Source of the DNA: an uncultured Pseudomonadota bacterium
GTDB taxonomy: Bacteria > Pseudomonadota > Gammaproteobacteria > Steroidobacterales > Steroidobacteraceae
Assembly (NCBI GenBank): GCA_902826635.1
Contig: CADEFQ010000021.1
Span: forward strand, 1 to 60,564
DNA: 60,564 bases
Reading direction: 5' to 3'
Below the pieces are notes generated by a model. It saw only the letters and a program-made list of their open reading frames with translations, had not been told where the DNA came from and did no database searches. Below are positions 17,301-24,669 of this stretch, piece by piece (positions within the stretch are counted from its first letter, which is position 1; every line of letters starts with the position of its first letter). The position numbers and the translations under genes were made by a program.

Positions 17301-19993
17301 TGCGCGACTATGAAGCAGCGCTCGGCCGGCCGTCGCACGGAACGCAGATCGCTGCGGCGGGGGTCGCCGATGCGCCGGCGCGGGCGGCCGCGCCCTCACG
17401 CGCCCGCGCCACGCGCGACAACGCGATCGTCGTGCACAACGCCCGCGAGCACAATCTCAAGAACGTGCACGCGCGCATCCCGCGCGATGCGTTCACCGTG
17501 ATCACGGGCGTCTCCGGCTCCGGCAAGTCGACGCTGGCTTTCGACATCCTCTTCAACGAGGGCCAGCGGCGCTACCTCGAGTCGCTCAACGCCTATGCGC
17601 GACAGTTCGTGCAGCCGGCCGCGCGACCGGATGTCGACGCGATCTACGGCATCCCGCCGACCGTCGCGATCGAGCAGCGCACGAGCCGCGGTGGAAGGAA
17701 GAGCACCGTCGCGACGCTCACCGAGATCTACCATTTCCTGCGCCTCGCGTGGGTGAAGCTCGGCACGCAGTATTGCCCCGACTGCAACGTCGCGATCGAG
17801 CCGCAGAGCCCCGACGCGGTGGCCGCGACGATCGCGCGCCGGCATCGTGGCCACCGCGTGCGGGTGCTCGCGCCGCTCGTCGTCGCCCGCAAGGGCTATT
17901 ACACCGATCTCGCAAAGTGGGCGTCGAAGAAGGGCTACCGCGAACTGCGCGTCGACGGCGTCGACACGCCGACCGCCCGCTGGCCGCGCCTGTCGCGCTT
18001 TCGCGAGCACACGATCGAGCTGCCGCTCGCCGAAGTCCTGGTGAAGCCGGCGCACGAGGCCGCCCTCCGCGCCGCGCTCGGCCGCGCCTTCGAGTACGGC
18101 AAGGGGATCGTGCACCTCCTCGACATCGATGCGCGCAAGCCGGACAAGGTGCAGGTGTTCTCGACCCGCCGCGCCTGCCCAAGCTGCGGCACGAGCTTCG
18201 CAGAGCTTGATCCGCGCCTCTTTTCCTTCAACTCGCCGCACGGCTGGTGCCCGCACTGCCAGGGCACGGGCCTCGAGCCGGGCGACGAAGACGACACGGC
18301 GGACGACAGTGATCGGCCGACTTGCGCTGAATGCCAGGGCGAGCGCCTCAATCGAGTCGCCCGCCACGTGCGCTTTCGCGATCGCTCGCTCGCCGCACTG
18401 ACCGCGGTGCCGGTCGATGAGGCGGCGCGCATTTTCCGCGAGCTGCGCCTGAAGGGGCGCGACGCCGCGATCGCGCGCGATCTCCTCGCCGAGATCCGCG
18501 ACCGCCTCGCGTTTCTTGAGCGCGTGGGGCTCGGTTATCTCGCGCTCGACCGCGCGGCTCCCACGCTGTCGGGCGGCGAGGCGCAGCGCATCCGGCTCGC
18601 CGCGCAACTGGGTTCGAACCTGCAAGGCGTCTGTTACGTGCTCGACGAGCCGACCATCGGCCTGCACCCGCGCGACAACGGGGTGCTGCTCGCCGCACTC
18701 GACGAACTGGTCGCACACCGCAATACGCTGGTCGTCGTCGAGCACGACGAGGAGACGATCCTGCGTGCCGATCATGTGATCGACCTCGGTCCCGGCGCTG
18801 GCACGCGCGGCGGCCGCATCGTCGCCGAGGGCAAGGCGCGCGACCTCGAACGATCGAGCGAATCAGTCACCGGCCGCTATCTCGCCGCCCCGCTGCGTCA
18901 CCCCGCGAAGCCGCGCCGCGCGACGACCTCGCGCGCTGCCGCGGTCGTGGTCGAGGGGGCGACCCTGCACAATCTCGACAACCTCACGGTGCGGCTGCCG
19001 CTGGCGCGCCTCGTGGCGATCACGGGGGTGTCGGGCTCGGGCAAATCGACCTTCGCGCGTGACGTGCTGCACGCGAACCTGCGCCGGCTCGTCGCCGCGC
19101 AGGCGATGCGCGGCAAGCCAGCCGCGGCGCTCGCGGGTTGCAAGGGGCTACGCGGCTCGGACGCGATCGGTCGCGTGCTTGAAGTCGATCAGACACCGAT
19201 CGGCAGGACGCCGCGCTCCTGCCCCGCAACCTACATCGGCTTCTGGGACGACATCCGTCGCATCTACGCGGCGGCGCCCGAGGCGAAGCTGCGCGGCTAT
19301 ACGGCCAGCCGCTTTTCGTTCAACACGGCCGGCGGCCGCTGCGAGGCCTGCGAAGGACAGGGCGTGCAGACGATCGAGATGAGCTTCCTGCCCGACGTGA
19401 AAGTGCCCTGCGATGTCTGTCGCGGCCGCCGCTTCAACCCCGAGACGCTGTCGGTCACGTGGCGCGACCGGAGCATCGGTGACGTGCTCGCGATGAGCGT
19501 CGACGACGCCGTCGATTTTTTCCGCGCGCACGCGAAAGTGCATCACGCGCTGTCGTTGCTGCAGGAAGTGGGCCTCGGCTATCTCACGCTCGGCCAGCAG
19601 AGCCCGACGCTGTCGGGCGGCGAGGCGCAGCGCATCAAGCTTGTCACTGAACTCGCGAAAGCGCACACGGACGCGAGTGCGCGCCTGCGCGCAAAAGCGG
19701 TGCATACGCTCTACGTGCTCGACGAACCGACCGTCGGCCTGCACATGGCCGATGTCGAGAAGCTGATCACCGCGCTGCACCGCCTCGTCGATGCGGGCAA
19801 CACCGTGGTGGTGGTCGAACACAACCTGGACGTGATCGCGGAATCCGACTGGATCATTGATCTCGGCCCCGAAGCCGGTGCCGACGGTGGCCGCATCGTC
19901 GCGCAGGGCGCCCCTGCGGTGATCGCCGCGGCCCGCGCCCGATCGCACACCGGCGCCGCGCTGGCGCCCTTCCTCGCGGCGCGGACCCTCTAG
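14363..19993 (+). CDS. uvrA: Tandem (double) UvrA, excinuclease subunit A-like
   Basis: An 1876-residue protein about twice the normal UvrA length of 940. Four Walker A motifs (GVSGSGKS) lie at about residues 36, 669, 1049 and 1555, with four LSGGE signatures. Zinc-finger cysteines occur in both halves: CAHC/CETC, CEAC and CPTC/CAAC in the first, CPDC, CPSC/CPHC, CAEC and CEAC/CDVC in the second. Each half therefore has both ATPase modules and zinc modules. UvrA works as a dimer that scans DNA for lesions and loads UvrB, and this chain would be a covalent dimer. The linker is at about 1010-1030. ATG 14363 is preferred over a TTG at 14327. It may be an additional paralogue and not the main UvrA. 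Confidence 0.92.
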   Translation: MAKHPTGAIAVRGARQNNLKNLDLEIPLGELVVVTGVSGSGKSSLVFDTLYAEGQRRYVETFSPYARQFLDRMDKPQVDRVDGIPPAIAIDQTNPVRSSRSTVGTMTELNDHLKLLYARAATLYCERCAEPVRRDTPDTIYADLARRAAGSDDPRLALTFAVSVPKNFKEAEVRELLARQGYTRILARTSAGAPLEVVQDRFRMGQAERARVIDSLEAALRHGTGRITVRRQAEDAAPPSGEAWHYSRDLACAHCDISYREPTPSTFSFNSPIGACETCRGFGRVIGVDYGLVIPDETKSLRAGAIKPFQTESNRECQEDLEKYAQQRGIPLDTPWHSLTAAQRKWVIEGEGSWRKKVWYGTRRFFDWLERRAYRMHVRVLLSKYRAYTPCEACGGARLKTPALLARLGSHALATTALAHRERFMPRGVAWSAEQLVALPGLCIHDLVLLPLENTRAFLDALRLPAPIDVATDQLLGEIRARLRYLVDVGLGYLTLDRQSRTLSGGEVQRINLTTALGTSLVNTLFVLDEPSIGLHPRDMGRVIEVMHRLRDAGNSLVVVEHDPQIMLEADRLLDLGPGAGERGGEIVFYGTPADIRTAPGSLTGAYLSGARTVAEPQREVPAAAAVAASGIAHAVRASSSLVLRGAREHNLKGIDVTIPLRRFVCITGVSGSGKSTLVENVLHPALAKAFGKATDAPGGFTSLEGAGGLDDVVLVDQSRIGRTTRSTPASYVGALDIIRDLFAAAPESLVRRYTPGTFSFNSGTGRCPTCGGNGFEHIEMQFLSDVYLRCAACDGKRFRDEVLEVRVEGAGGRHASIADVLDMTVTEALEFFASVTAVRALVRPLQEVGLEYVKLGQPVPTLSGGEAQRLKLAGHLAELVAPPPKRAADVQTRGKLFLFDEPTTGLHFDDVAKLLRALRGLLSAGHSLLVIEHNLDVIRAADWVIDLGPDGGDRGGEIVCAGTPRQVREHPVSHTGRALRDYEAALGRPSHGTQIAAAGVADAPARAAAPSRARATRDNAIVVHNAREHNLKNVHARIPRDAFTVITGVSGSGKSTLAFDILFNEGQRRYLESLNAYARQFVQPAARPDVDAIYGIPPTVAIEQRTSRGGRKSTVATLTEIYHFLRLAWVKLGTQYCPDCNVAIEPQSPDAVAATIARRHRGHRVRVLAPLVVARKGYYTDLAKWASKKGYRELRVDGVDTPTARWPRLSRFREHTIELPLAEVLVKPAHEAALRAALGRAFEYGKGIVHLLDIDARKPDKVQVFSTRRACPSCGTSFAELDPRLFSFNSPHGWCPHCQGTGLEPGDEDDTADDSDRPTCAECQGERLNRVARHVRFRDRSLAALTAVPVDEAARIFRELRLKGRDAAIARDLLAEIRDRLAFLERVGLGYLALDRAAPTLSGGEAQRIRLAAQLGSNLQGVCYVLDEPTIGLHPRDNGVLLAALDELVAHRNTLVVVEHDEETILRADHVIDLGPGAGTRGGRIVAEGKARDLERSSESVTGRYLAAPLRHPAKPRRATTSRAAAVVVEGATLHNLDNLTVRLPLARLVAITGVSGSGKSTFARDVLHANLRRLVAAQAMRGKPAAALAGCKGLRGSDAIGRVLEVDQTPIGRTPRSCPATYIGFWDDIRRIYAAAPEAKLRGYTASRFSFNTAGGRCEACEGQGVQTIEMSFLPDVKVPCDVCRGRRFNPETLSVTWRDRSIGDVLAMSVDDAVDFFRAHAKVHHALSLLQEVGLGYLTLGQQSPTLSGGEAQRIKLVTELAKAHTDASARLRAKAVHTLYVLDEPTVGLHMADVEKLITALHRLVDAGNTVVVVEHNLDVIAESDWIIDLGPEAGADGGRIVAQGAPAVIAAARARSHTGAALAPFLAARTL

Positions 19994-20032
19994 CGCGGGC
20001 CGCGTCGCACGCAACGCCGCGCGCTGTCCGTT

Positions 20033-20995
20033 CTAGCCTCGCCATTGGCGACTGCGCACGTTCTGCCACTGCCACGGCAGGTCGACGTCGAGGCGTTCCT
20101 GTGGCTGCCAGCCGCGGCCTTCGAGTTCGAGCACCGAAAGCATCGCGTCGTCGCAAGGGTGATACACGAACATCACGGTCGGGCGGTACGTGCATTTGCC
20201 GCCGACGCGCAACGAAAAATAGTCGCCGATCGAAAACACCTCGTCGTGCGACATCATGAGGCCCTGGAAACCCCCGCCGGACGGCGTTCAGCTGCGCGCG
20301 AAAGTCGCCGCACCGGGCCGGTCGAGGAACAACGTGCCGGAATCGCGACGATGGAACTGCGATCCCTTCGGCCGATGCCTCTCGGCGGTGCCGTACGAGA
20401 TCTCCGACGGCTGCACCGATTCGTCGAGGATGCCGTCGATCGACCAGGTATTGACGAACTCTCCGGGTCGCTTCGGCCGGTCACTCGCCTGGGTGTCGCG
20501 CTCGGAAACCTGGACCGTCGTGACGCCGAGGTCGTGCGCGAGGGTCGCCCATTCCTCGCGCGATGCGGGCGGGTCGCCATCCGCACGCAGCGCGCGCATG
20601 ACGAAATGCGACCCGAGGCCGGGATTCGCGCCGTGATCCACGACGGCGGTCGGTGCGTCGGGACCCAGCTCACGCGCGAGCGCGAGTGCGCGCGAGCGCG
20701 CCATGAAGTTCGTGCGCTGACGCACGTCGAGCATCGGATTGTCGAACACGCCCGGCCACGGCTCGATTGACGTATCGACATACCGCGCGCCACGCTCGGA
20801 CGCGAAACGGATCAGGTCGAGGCTCGACACGTCGACGGACAGATTGAGCAGCATGTCGCCCTCGCGCACGTGCCGGCGCAGCAGCGGCAGGATCGCCTGG
20901 CCGATGCTCCCGCAGCCGACCATGACGACGCGTCCGGGAAACGCGACCGCGGTTTGAAGCGGGCGAACCATCGGTCGATGGTAGCGCCGGAGCAC
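20033..20995 (-). pseudogene. Homospermidine synthase, decayed
   Basis: The sequence matches homospermidine synthase (saccharopine dehydrogenase-like): MVGCGSIGQAILPLLRRH, NLSVDVSSLDL, DTSIEPWPGVF, DHGANPGLGSHFV and, near the end, RPTVMFVYHPCDDAMLS. Three lesions are visible. About 55 residues are missing after LLRRH, where the Rossmann domain should continue. An in-frame TGA at 20290-20288 stands where family members have tryptophan (RS-stop-TP). The C-terminal 150 or so residues are absent. The frame before and after the TGA is the same, so the stop is a substitution and not a frameshift. The intact enzyme would make homospermidine from putrescine and spermidine. Confidence 0.85.
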
Positions 20996-21024
20996 GCGGC
21001 GGGCGACCTTGGTACAGTGCGACG

Positions 21025-21327
21025 ATGGCCCACAACCTCGTGTGCTGGAAATGCGGCGCCACGCTCGCCGCGCTTTCGCTGCCGCTGTTGCGGCTCGACG
21101 AATGCCCCGCGTGCCGCGCGCAGCTGCACGTGTGCAAACTATGTGTCGAGTACGACACCCGCATCGCGAAGCATTGTCGTGAACCGACTGCGGAAGAGGT
21201 GCGCGACAAGGAGCACGCGAACTTCTGCGATCATTTCAAGCCGCGTGAAGGGGCGTGGGTGGCGGGAAATGCGGCCGAGGTGGAGAAGTCGAGGGACGCG
21301 CTCGACGCGCTGTTCAGGAAAGGCTGA
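21025..21327 (+). CDS. Small cysteine-rich putative zinc-binding protein
   Basis: A 100-residue protein with four CxxC or near-CxxC pairs: CWKC (residue 7), CPAC (27), CKLC (37) and the later C51 and C68. This suggests one or two zinc sites. The C-terminal half is acidic and helical (TAEEVRDKEHANFCDHF). I do not recognise a named family; similar small zinc-ribbon proteins of unknown function occur in related bacteria as far as I recall. It diverges from the homospermidine synthase remnant with only 29 bases between. Confidence 0.78.
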   Translation: MAHNLVCWKCGATLAALSLPLLRLDECPACRAQLHVCKLCVEYDTRIAKHCREPTAEEVRDKEHANFCDHFKPREGAWVAGNAAEVEKSRDALDALFRKG

Positions 21328-21339
21328 CGCCCAGCGGCG

Positions 21340-23076
21340 TCAGCTCTTGCCCACCCGGTCCGAGAGTCGGTCGAGCAACTTCGAGAAGGTCGAGGTGCGT
21401 TTGTCGACCTTGATCGACAAGTGCCGCACGCCGCTGTCGTTCAGCAGCTCGCCGCGTCCCTTGTCGATTTCGAGATCGCCTGCGCCCAGGATTTCGAGCG
21501 TCTGCTCGAGCGACTCTTCCAGTGATCGCGCTTTCTTGCGCGGCGCGGCCTTGGCCCGGCCACCGCCTGAGGCGGCGCCGGCCCGCTTGCCGGCCTTGGC
21601 CGCATCCGCGAGCTTCGCCCGCACGGCCTCGGCGGGCGGCGCGGGCTTGGCCGGCGGCTGATCGGCATCGAACAGTTTGAATTCCTCGGTGGGCTTGGCG
21701 AGCGCCCGCTTGGGCGCCACGAGCGACTGACGGTGCGCGCCCGCGACCGCGTTCTCTTTCTCCACGGTCGTGACCGGCACGACGGCGACGGTCGCGAAAT
21801 CCGATCGCACGTAGTACGCGACCTGCTTTGCCGACAGCGCATCGCTGAAGAACCCGAGTCGCAGGCCGTACCACCTGCGCCCGTCACGATTCGATTCCAC
21901 CGTGTAGAGCGTGTACGCACCGAAGATCGCGAGCGGCGGCACCTTTGATACATCGATCGCGGTCACGGACCAGTCGAGCTGCACGGCAAAGTGCATCGGC
22001 GCGTTCTGCTGCACTTCCTCCTTGAGCGCGCGCATCGTGCGCGTATCTTCCGGGCGCAGCATTTCGATCGCGCTGTCGGCGGCGCGCTCCGTGGGCGTCG
22101 GCTCCGCCGCGGTCGACGCGCCTTGCGCGCGCCGGTCTTCGAGTACGCGCAGGACCTGCGTGTCGGAGAGCGGCGCGGGAGCCGCGGCCGGCGCCACTTT
22201 CGAAACCGGTGCAACGACCGGAACCAGCGCCCTTGCGATCACCGGCGGCGTCGCAACCGGTTTCGGTGCAACCGGCTTGGATGCCACGGGCTTGGATGCC
22301 ACGGGCTTGGGTGCAACCGGCGCTTTCACCACGACGGGTATGGCGGGTGCCGGCTTCATCGGTGCGGGCGTCAGCGCCTGCACGGTCGGGATGTGTTCGG
22401 GCAGCACGGGCGGCGGCGGCACGTAGAGCGTGTGCGCCGGCGTGCTGTCGGTCGAATCAAGCTGCGCCAGCACTTCCCGCACGTTCGAGAGCGCCGACAC
22501 GGCGGCGGGCACGGACGGCGCAGCGGGTGACACAGGGACCGGCGCAACGACCGGGGGCGGCGCGGCCAGGATGGGCACTGGGGGCGCGGCATGGCGGGGC
22601 AGCGCCGGGACGATCGGCGTGATCGGCGCGCGCGCCGTCGGCGACGCAATCGCAGGTGCTGGCGCGGGTGCGCGCACGGGCGCGGGTACGGTTGCGGGCA
22701 CGGGCGCGACGAGCGCATCGATGAGCGCCGGCGATGCGACGGGCTTCGATGCCGCCGCAGTCCGACTCGCGGCGGCCGCGCGAGCCGCGGCCCGCAGCTT
22801 CTTGCCCGGCGCCTCACCCACCCACGCAGCCGGATACAACTCGCGCACGATCGCGAGCCATTCCTCCGCCTCCGCGGGGTTCGTGAAATAGCCCATGTGC
22901 AGGCGGAAGCGCTCGCGGCCGTCTTCGCGGCGGCGGCTGACAAAGAAAGTGAAGCGCTTGAGCGCCTCGGATTTCGGCTGCTCGAGCGCCATCGGCGTCG
23001 TCGACGCGCACAGATTGATCACGTACTGCTCGGGCACCTCGCCCAGGTCAGCCGCGGCGTCAGCCGTTCCTTGCAT
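21340..23076 (-). CDS. Protein with two SPOR-like domains, c-di-GMP riboswitch controlled
   Basis: A 578-residue protein. Residues about 15-90 (YVINLCAST..., HMGYFTNPAEAEEWL) and 365-450 (HFAVQLDWSVTAID..., LRLGFFSDALSAKQVAYYV) look like SPOR domains, which bind denuded peptidoglycan glycan strands. Between them is a Pro/Ala-rich linker of about 250 residues with tandem VASKP/VAPKP repeats. The C-terminus (about 520-578) is a charged helical segment. No signal peptide or membrane helix is seen, which is odd for peptidoglycan binding. The ATG is preceded by GGGGAAAAA at nine bases. A c-di-GMP-I aptamer lies about 75 bases upstream. Confidence 0.8.
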   Translation of the reverse strand: MQGTADAAADLGEVPEQYVINLCASTTPMALEQPKSEALKRFTFFVSRRREDGRERFRLHMGYFTNPAEAEEWLAIVRELYPAAWVGEAPGKKLRAAARAAAASRTAAASKPVASPALIDALVAPVPATVPAPVRAPAPAPAIASPTARAPITPIVPALPRHAAPPVPILAAPPPVVAPVPVSPAAPSVPAAVSALSNVREVLAQLDSTDSTPAHTLYVPPPPVLPEHIPTVQALTPAPMKPAPAIPVVVKAPVAPKPVASKPVASKPVAPKPVATPPVIARALVPVVAPVSKVAPAAAPAPLSDTQVLRVLEDRRAQGASTAAEPTPTERAADSAIEMLRPEDTRTMRALKEEVQQNAPMHFAVQLDWSVTAIDVSKVPPLAIFGAYTLYTVESNRDGRRWYGLRLGFFSDALSAKQVAYYVRSDFATVAVVPVTTVEKENAVAGAHRQSLVAPKRALAKPTEEFKLFDADQPPAKPAPPAEAVRAKLADAAKAGKRAGAASGGGRAKAAPRKKARSLEESLEQTLEILGAGDLEIDKGRGELLNDSGVRHLSIKVDKRTSTFSKLLDRLSDRVGKS

Positions 23077-23149
23077 TCGATTTTTCCCCGGACCCTTGCG
23101 CGCGGGAACGCCTCGCCTCGGGATGCTCGGGGGGCAAGGGGAACTTGCC

Positions 23150-23238
23150 GCCTCGAGGCAACCCCGCTGTCTTCGAGCCTGCGCCCAAGACCGGTGGCTT
23201 TGCGTCCCCGCCTCGCGACGGGTTTGCCCTGATCACAC
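23150..23238 (-). promoter_or_regulatory. Cyclic-di-GMP class I riboswitch (GEMM)
   Basis: Read on -, the element has the full GEMM-I core: CAGGGCAAACC (23231-23221), a hairpin CCCGTC-GCGA-GGCGGG (23222-23207) with a GNRA tetraloop, GGACGCAAAGCC (23207-23196), a second hairpin GTCTTGGGC-GCAG-GCTC-AAGAC (23190-23169) and the closing AGCGGGGTTGCC (23168-23157). Order and spacing match known c-di-GMP-I aptamers closely. It lies in the leader of the SPOR-like gene, whose ATG is at 23076. A 6-bp hairpin GGCAAG/CTTGCC follows (23149-23133) without a U-tract, so control is more likely translational than by terminator. Confidence 0.95.
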
Positions 23239-23361
23239 ATAAAGTCTGGGATTGTCGCCGGGCAGCGTCAAGCGATTCGTGCCGCCGGATACGTAATCCG
23301 TGCGGCCGTTCGCAGACTGCCGCTGGCTCCCGCTTGCGGCGCGACATAACGCGCCGGGCGG

Positions 23362-24129
23362 CTACCAGGGCAACTCGCCGCCCTGATAGTCCCAGAAGCG
23401 CCCGGTGTGCTCCGGCGTCACGCGATCGATGATGCCGATGACCTTCTCCACGGCATCGGCGGGCGGCTGCAGCGCAATGCGCGCGCCCTTCATCATGTCG
23501 GTATCGACCGGGCCGGGATTGACGAGCGCGACGGTGACGCCGCGCGCCTGCACGTCGAACGCGAGATTGCGCATCAGCATGTTCACCGCGGCCTTGCTCG
23601 AGCGGTACGCATAACCGCGCGGCGAATCGACCCGGGAGATCGACCCTTCGCTCGACGAGATCGTCACGATTTTCTTCTGCGTGCTCGCGACGACATTCGG
23701 CAACAGCGCCTCGGTGACGCGCATCGGTGCGATCGTGTTGGTCTCGAGCACGACGCGATAGTCGTCGTAGTCGAGGCTGCCGAGTGCCTGGCCCCGCCGG
23801 CCGCTGATGCCGGCGTTGTTGATCAGGACATCGATCGGCCGATCCTTGTACTTCGCCGCGATCGCCGCGATCGCCGCGCCATCGGTCACGTCGAGTGCTT
23901 CGATCACGACCGACGGATGCGCCGCCGCGAGTTCCGCGAGCGCCGCCGCCTCCGCGGGCTTGCGTGCCGTCGCGATCACGCGCCAGCCGCGCGCGGCGTA
24001 CTGGCGCGCGAGTTCGAGGCCGATGCCGCGATTGGCGCCGGTGATGAGGACGGTGGGGGGCGTCTCGGCGTACGCGGGTGTCATCGAGGCAACCAGTGCG
24101 GTGGCAAACAGGGTCTTGATGAGGCTCAT
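23362..24129 (-). CDS. Short-chain dehydrogenase with signal peptide
   Basis: A 255-residue classical SDR. The cofactor motif is TGANRGIG (about residue 31), NNAG is present, the catalytic serine is in ISSSEG, and Y-x-x-x-K is YRSSK. A typical Sec signal peptide precedes it (LFATALVASMTPAYA, cleavage near residue 21), which is unusual for an NAD(P)-dependent enzyme. The substrate is unknown. The NlpC/P60 gene ends 13 bases upstream in the same direction, so it may share a transcript with it and the GGDEF-EAL gene. Confidence 0.88.
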   Translation of the reverse strand: MSLIKTLFATALVASMTPAYAETPPTVLITGANRGIGLELARQYAARGWRVIATARKPAEAAALAELAAAHPSVVIEALDVTDGAAIAAIAAKYKDRPIDVLINNAGISGRRGQALGSLDYDDYRVVLETNTIAPMRVTEALLPNVVASTQKKIVTISSSEGSISRVDSPRGYAYRSSKAAVNMLMRNLAFDVQARGVTVALVNPGPVDTDMMKGARIALQPPADAVEKVIGIIDRVTPEHTGRFWDYQGGELPW

Positions 24130-24142
24130 GGCGCCGAACTTA

Positions 24143-24664
24143 TCACGGAGTCGCGCGGTCGGGCCCCTTCCTCGCATCACTTGACCAGAACCGACCCGCA
24201 CCACGGAAACGAGCCGCGTACCAGGGATCGCCGAGGTCGCCGAACGACACGACGCGCCCGCTCGAAGGGGCGTGCACGAAGCGCCCGTCGCCGGCATAGA
24301 CACCCACGTGATCGACGCCGGTGCGACCGGTCGCGAAAAACACGAGATCGCCGGGACGCAGCGCGTCGCGCGGTATCGATTGCGCGGCCCGCTGCTGGGC
24401 GGCGGCGGTACGAGGAATCGCGATGCCGACCGACCGGTACGCGTACTGGGTGAGGCCGCTGCAGTCGAAGCCCTGCGGAGTGGCGCCGCCGTAAAGATAG
24501 GGCGTGCCGATGAGCGATTCCGCAGCGCGCAGGATCGCGTCAGTGACGGGCACCGCGGGGACGGGCGGCGCAGTAACGGGCGGTGCCGCGACGGGCGGCC
24601 CACTCGCGCAAGCTGCGAGCAGCATCGTGGCGAGGACCGCCGTCGCACCCTGCAGGCGGACCAC
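24143..24664 (-). CDS. NlpC/P60 family lipoprotein (peptidoglycan hydrolase)
   Basis: A 173-residue lipoprotein: hydrophobic leader ending in the lipobox LLAAC, a short Pro/Val linker, then an NlpC/P60 cysteine peptidase domain. Catalytic cysteine is in GFDCSGL and histidine in VDHVGVY. It probably cleaves peptide stems of peptidoglycan from the outer membrane's inner face. The start is GTG 24664, which gives a normal lipoprotein signal; the frame is open further upstream but overlaps the GGDEF-EAL gene. It follows that gene by five bases, suggesting one operon linking c-di-GMP turnover with cell-wall work. Confidence 0.85.
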   Translation of the reverse strand: MVRLQGATAVLATMLLAACASGPPVAAPPVTAPPVPAVPVTDAILRAAESLIGTPYLYGGATPQGFDCSGLTQYAYRSVGIAIPRTAAAQQRAAQSIPRDALRPGDLVFFATGRTGVDHVGVYAGDGRFVHAPSSGRVVSFGDLGDPWYAARFRGAGRFWSSDARKGPDRATP

Positions 24665-24669
24665 GGCGA

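Noticed and set aside
19994..20032. Rho-independent terminator after the UvrA gene
   Set aside because: The short GC-rich gap has no stable hairpin followed by a T-run.
20288..20290. TGA as a selenocysteine or readthrough codon in homospermidine synthase
   Set aside because: Homologues have tryptophan there, no SECIS-like hairpin is seen, and the gene has two other disabling lesions.
23060..23347. A 95-codon - strand frame upstream of the SPOR-like gene
   Set aside because: It consists of the c-di-GMP riboswitch and leader; the conserved parts are RNA elements, not codons.
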